NCBI GenBank assembly: GCA_017399105.1
Contig: JAFQEJ010000016.1
Span: forward strand, 1 to 52,697
Reading direction: 5' to 3'
Source of the DNA: Clostridia bacterium
Lineage (GTDB): Bacteria > Bacillota > Clostridia > Oscillospirales > CAG-272
DNA length: 52,697 nucleotides
The position numbers were made by a program, and so were the translations under genes. This document shows positions 50,441-52,697 of this stretch, piece by piece. Each line of letters starts with the position of its first letter. Position 1 is the stretch's first letter. Under the pieces are notes generated by a model. That model saw only the letters and a list, made by a program, of their open reading frames with translations, was not told the origin of the DNA and made no database searches.

Positions 50441-51196
50441 ATGAATTACCTATCCGACCGCATCCGTACCCATCGCCTCAGTTTCGGCATGACCCAGGAA
50501 GTCCTCGCCGAAGCTCTTGGTGTTTCCCCACAGGCGATCAGCCGTTGGGAGCGGGGAAGTGCACTACCCGATATTTCCCTGCTTCCGGGGCTTGCCACTC
50601 TCTTCAAGACTACCACCGATGACCTTCTCGGCATGGATGCTCTCCGCAGGGAATCTTACTTGAATGATATTTTTGGCAGAGAATCCACCCTTCGCCGTGA
50701 AGGCAGCCTCGATGAAGCCATCGCAATCCTCCGCGATGCTCTCCGTACCTATCCCGACAACACCGGACTTCTCTCTGAGTTAGCCCTGACCCTGACAGCA
50801 CGCTTCGAGCATACCCGCGAAAGGAGCGACCTAGCCGAAGCCATTACAATCTCCGAACGACTTCTCGCCAGCAGCACCTCCGATAAAGTCGCGGTAACCA
50901 CCAAGGTCAATCTCTGCTACCTCTACAAAATCGCAGCCATGCCCGACCGCGCTGCCAATCTTGCCCATACACTCCCCCATATCTGGGAGAGCCGTGAGCT
51001 TGTCATCTCCGCCCTGACTGCCGATGCTGCTGCCCTGCGTAATGCCGCTGCACTTGCCCTTACCGTTCTCTGTCACCATATAAGCCGCACCGAATCCTCA
51101 CGAGTCGATTCCATCTATGCAAACGGTATTTTTCCCCGCGAAGATACAGACACAATGCTTGCAGAGATCGGAGAATTTCTCTCACAGCACCAATAA
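50441..51196 (+). CDS. XRE regulator with TPR-like C-terminus, copy A
   Basis: A 251-aa protein. The N-terminal XRE helix-turn-helix (EVLAEALGVSPQAISRWERGSALPDISLLPGLA, about 19-51) is followed by helical repeats resembling tetratricopeptide repeats. Such pairs may sense a peptide or protein partner. AAAGGAGG precedes ATG 50441; the longer frame from 50390 has no site. It converges on a second regulator of the same design. Confidence 0.85.
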   Translation: MNYLSDRIRTHRLSFGMTQEVLAEALGVSPQAISRWERGSALPDISLLPGLATLFKTTTDDLLGMDALRRESYLNDIFGRESTLRREGSLDEAIAILRDALRTYPDNTGLLSELALTLTARFEHTRERSDLAEAITISERLLASSTSDKVAVTTKVNLCYLYKIAAMPDRAANLAHTLPHIWESRELVISALTADAAALRNAAALALTVLCHHISRTESSRVDSIYANGIFPREDTDTMLAEIGEFLSQHQ

Positions 51197-51200
51197 ATTA

Positions 51201-51232
51201 ATGCCCCCAACACTGCAAAAGGTTGGGGGCAT
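51201..51232. terminator. Hairpin between the two convergent XRE genes
   Basis: ATGCCCCCAAC (51201-51211) and GTTGGGGGCAT (51222-51232) form an 11-bp stem. It lacks a clean T-run, but its position between converging genes supports a terminator role. Confidence 0.6.
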
Positions 51233-51244
51233 CGCTATTCAGTT

Positions 51245-52258
51245 TCACACACAAGCCCGAAATTCCTCAAGCCCTGTCTCGCGATAAGCCTCTCTGTAAG
51301 CCTGCAGACAGATATCCCGATTCGCCTCGAAATATTCCTTCCCATGGGATTCCACCGCAATCGAGTAAGCTCTCTCCAGCGCCCGCTCGCAGTCCTCAAT
51401 CCTGCCCAGCCTGTAATAGCAAGCCGCCATCTCAACCACCGTTGCTGCGTGATTGGACTCGGTTCCCGGAATCAGATATGCCTCGGGTGAAACCACGCCG
51501 TCCTTCAGAAACGATTCGATCGCTCTTACCGATTCACCGAAGGATCGCAGCGCCATCTCATATTCGCCGATCTCATAATAGCCTTTTCCCTCCAGATCAC
51601 AACAGATGAAAAGATCCTGATGGGCATAAGGCTTCCAGTCCCGTGCACTCGAAAGCCGATCATTTCCCTTCAGCATATAGGCAGAACAGCGCATCCTGTC
51701 GTTGATGTTCAGCGGCCATAACACCGGCATCGAATCGATCAGCTTTTTCGCCGTATCATAGCTTCCCTCCATCAAATAGATCGATGCCAGATCGGCCTTC
51801 GCACTTGAAACGGTAAAATAATCGCCCGATTCCGAGATTAACCGCTCCCCGATGACAATCGCCCTGTCCCGAAGCTCCCTTCTGCCGTAGGTTCTTATGT
51901 GGCACTCATACAGCGACAGCAGATTCACCTTCAGCTCGTCCGATGCGGGATAAGCTGCAAGTCCCTCAAGATAAATGGCTTCCGCTTGCTCGAAATTGTC
52001 CCAGAAGTATCTGCCCGCACGGGTGAGATATCCTTCGATCTCCTCTTCTATCCGCGAAGCGTCGTAATCAAAGAGCACATCAAGGCTCACCTTGAAATAA
52101 CCCGCAATAACAGGAATCAGCCCGATGTCGGGACATCCCGCGCCCATCTCCCATTTGGAGACCGCCTGCGGCGAGATCCCAAGCGCTCCCGCCAACTGTT
52201 CTTGTGTAATACCTCTATTCTTGCGCAGCTCACGAATTTTATTGCCAAGATTTATCAT
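51245..52258 (-). CDS. XRE regulator with TPR-like C-terminus, copy B
   Basis: A 337-aa protein. The helix-turn-helix is EQLAGALGISPQAVSKWEMGAGCPDIGLIPVIA (about 20-52), closely parallel to copy A. A longer helical-repeat part follows, with units such as NFEQAEAIYLEGLAAYP, YEIGEYEMALRSFGES and YRLGRIEDCERALERAY. Three ATG codons stand in a row; the third (52258) has the best distance from AAAGGAG. It has its own promoter. Confidence 0.85.
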   Translation of the reverse strand: MINLGNKIRELRKNRGITQEQLAGALGISPQAVSKWEMGAGCPDIGLIPVIAGYFKVSLDVLFDYDASRIEEEIEGYLTRAGRYFWDNFEQAEAIYLEGLAAYPASDELKVNLLSLYECHIRTYGRRELRDRAIVIGERLISESGDYFTVSSAKADLASIYLMEGSYDTAKKLIDSMPVLWPLNINDRMRCSAYMLKGNDRLSSARDWKPYAHQDLFICCDLEGKGYYEIGEYEMALRSFGESVRAIESFLKDGVVSPEAYLIPGTESNHAATVVEMAACYYRLGRIEDCERALERAYSIAVESHGKEYFEANRDICLQAYREAYRETGLEEFRACV

Positions 52259-52306
52259 CATCATTCTCCTTTATTTCGGATTGAAGCAGGCGCCTTGCTT
52301 GAGCAT

Positions 52307-52335
52307 AGTATAACACAGCACTGCGATAAATTCAA
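52307..52335 (-). promoter_or_regulatory. Promoter of XRE copy B
   Basis: On the minus strand TTGAAT (52335-52330), a 17-bp spacer and TATACT (52312-52307). Confidence 0.65.
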
Positions 52336-52379
52336 TCATCCCTTCTTTGGAAAAAAACAACCGGGCGTTGAGACGGTTG

Positions 52380-52533
52380 AAAAAGGGGCTGTTGCAAATT
52401 TTTCATTTGCAACAGCCCAGCCACAAAATTTTCGATTTTGTGGCGTATATTGATTGGTTTCAGGGCATAAAATGCCCTGAAATGGCGGTCTTTGACCTGC
52501 AAAATCAATATCCAAGGGCTGATACATTGCAAA
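52380..52533. repeat. Structured multi-hairpin repeat, copy interrupted by IS3
   Basis: Second copy of the element at 17411-17581, in the same orientation. H1 is perfect here (52386-52418, GGGCTGTTGCAAAT with its complement). H2 (52421-52443) reads CCACAAAAT/ATTTTGTGG where the other copy has CCCCCAAAT, with both strands of two base pairs changed together. The H3 and H4 equivalents and the ATTGATT/AATCAAT pairing are kept. The copy stops after TTGCAAAT at 52533, where an insertion sequence begins, so the end of H5 and the T-run are missing from the window. Confidence 0.75.
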
Positions 52534-52697
52534 TGAAGTGAACCCAAAAGTTTAGACAAAAATTAAATATTAAATTGCTTGTGAATGAGCTCGGTATTGA
52601 ACTGGGCTCATTCCATTTAGTTTGAGAGAGATTCTTTCGTTGTTGTAGTAATGTATGTACTCTTCCAACTTTTCAATGAATCCCCGAGGGGATTCAA
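52534..52697 (-). mobile_element. IS3-family insertion sequence, one end only
   Basis: The terminal sequence begins TGAAGTGAACCCAAAAG and continues TTTAGACA, resembling IS3/IS150-group ends (TG...GACCCCAAAAAGTT-like). The transposase reading frame ends inside it. The rest of the element lies beyond the right edge. It has inserted into the structured repeat. Confidence 0.8.
52570..52695 (-). CDS. IS3-family transposase OrfB, C-terminal end (partial)
   Basis: The last 41 residues are visible, including GFIEKLEEYIHYYNNERI and LKLNGMSPVQYR, the hallmark end of the IS3 integrase-type transposase. The gene enters from beyond the right edge and stops at 52570. No damage is visible in this part, so the element could be intact. 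Confidence 0.85.
   Translation of the reverse strand, partial: ESPRGFIEKLEEYIHYYNNERISLKLNGMSPVQYRAHSQAI

Overview
The window looks like a chromosomal segment of an anaerobic, endospore-forming, plant-fibre-degrading Clostridia member, most like Oscillospiraceae/Ruminococcaceae of gut or rumen. The reasons are ferredoxin-linked 2-oxoacid oxidoreductase genes, yabP/yabQ sporulation genes in Bacillus-like order, pectin and galactoside enzymes, lipoprotein solute-binding proteins, GGAGG ribosome-binding sites and TTGACA-17-TATAAT promoters. The taxon is inferred from gene content only; nothing was searched.

Region 1 (1-22.7 kb) is mostly accessory and concerns carbohydrate scavenging. A promoter-driven structured RNA candidate runs off the left edge. 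Next come a GH36 alpha-galactosidase, an AraC regulator and a divergent GH28-like beta-helix gene followed by a solute-binding lipoprotein. The GH36 and GH28-like genes, which flank araC on opposite strands, have nearly identical 63-nt promoter elements. One copy overlaps the predicted araC promoter, so a small autoregulated AraC regulon is likely. Housekeeping islands (rpsF-ssb-rpsR, TPP riboswitch-thiT, a HAD phosphatase) interrupt it. Then come four more solute-binding lipoproteins, two of them a recent tandem duplication with promoter and terminator, plus a GH28 gene, a Gfo/Idh oxidoreductase and a GH130-like glycosidase/phosphorylase. No ABC permease or ATPase gene accompanies the five binding proteins.

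Region 2 (22.7-26.0 kb) is a minus-strand operon for a four-subunit 2-oxoacid:ferredoxin oxidoreductase with a P-loop ATPase of unknown role as its first gene.

Region 3 (26.1-46.4 kb) is a long plus-strand housekeeping run: cdaA-ybbR (c-di-AMP synthesis), an FAD oxidoreductase, rseC-like, recJ, rel (ppGpp), dtd, hemZ, purine nucleoside phosphorylase, a deaminase-type amidohydrolase, then a yabM-yabR-like cluster (SpoVB-like flippase, MazG, HU, RqcP, YabP, YabQ, DivIC, YabR), a second amidohydrolase and a coiled-coil serine hydrolase.

Region 4 (46.4-52.7 kb) holds a minus-strand set (four-Cys small protein, CapA-like lipoprotein, DUF3343, cysteine desulfurase), a phosphodiesterase, two convergent XRE-TPR regulators and, at the right edge, an IS3-family element inserted into a repeat. 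That repeat, and its intact copy at 17.4 kb, is the most novel-looking object here: about 170 bp of successive hairpins in which the two copies differ by compensatory base-pair changes, suggesting a mobile element whose RNA or DNA fold is under selection.
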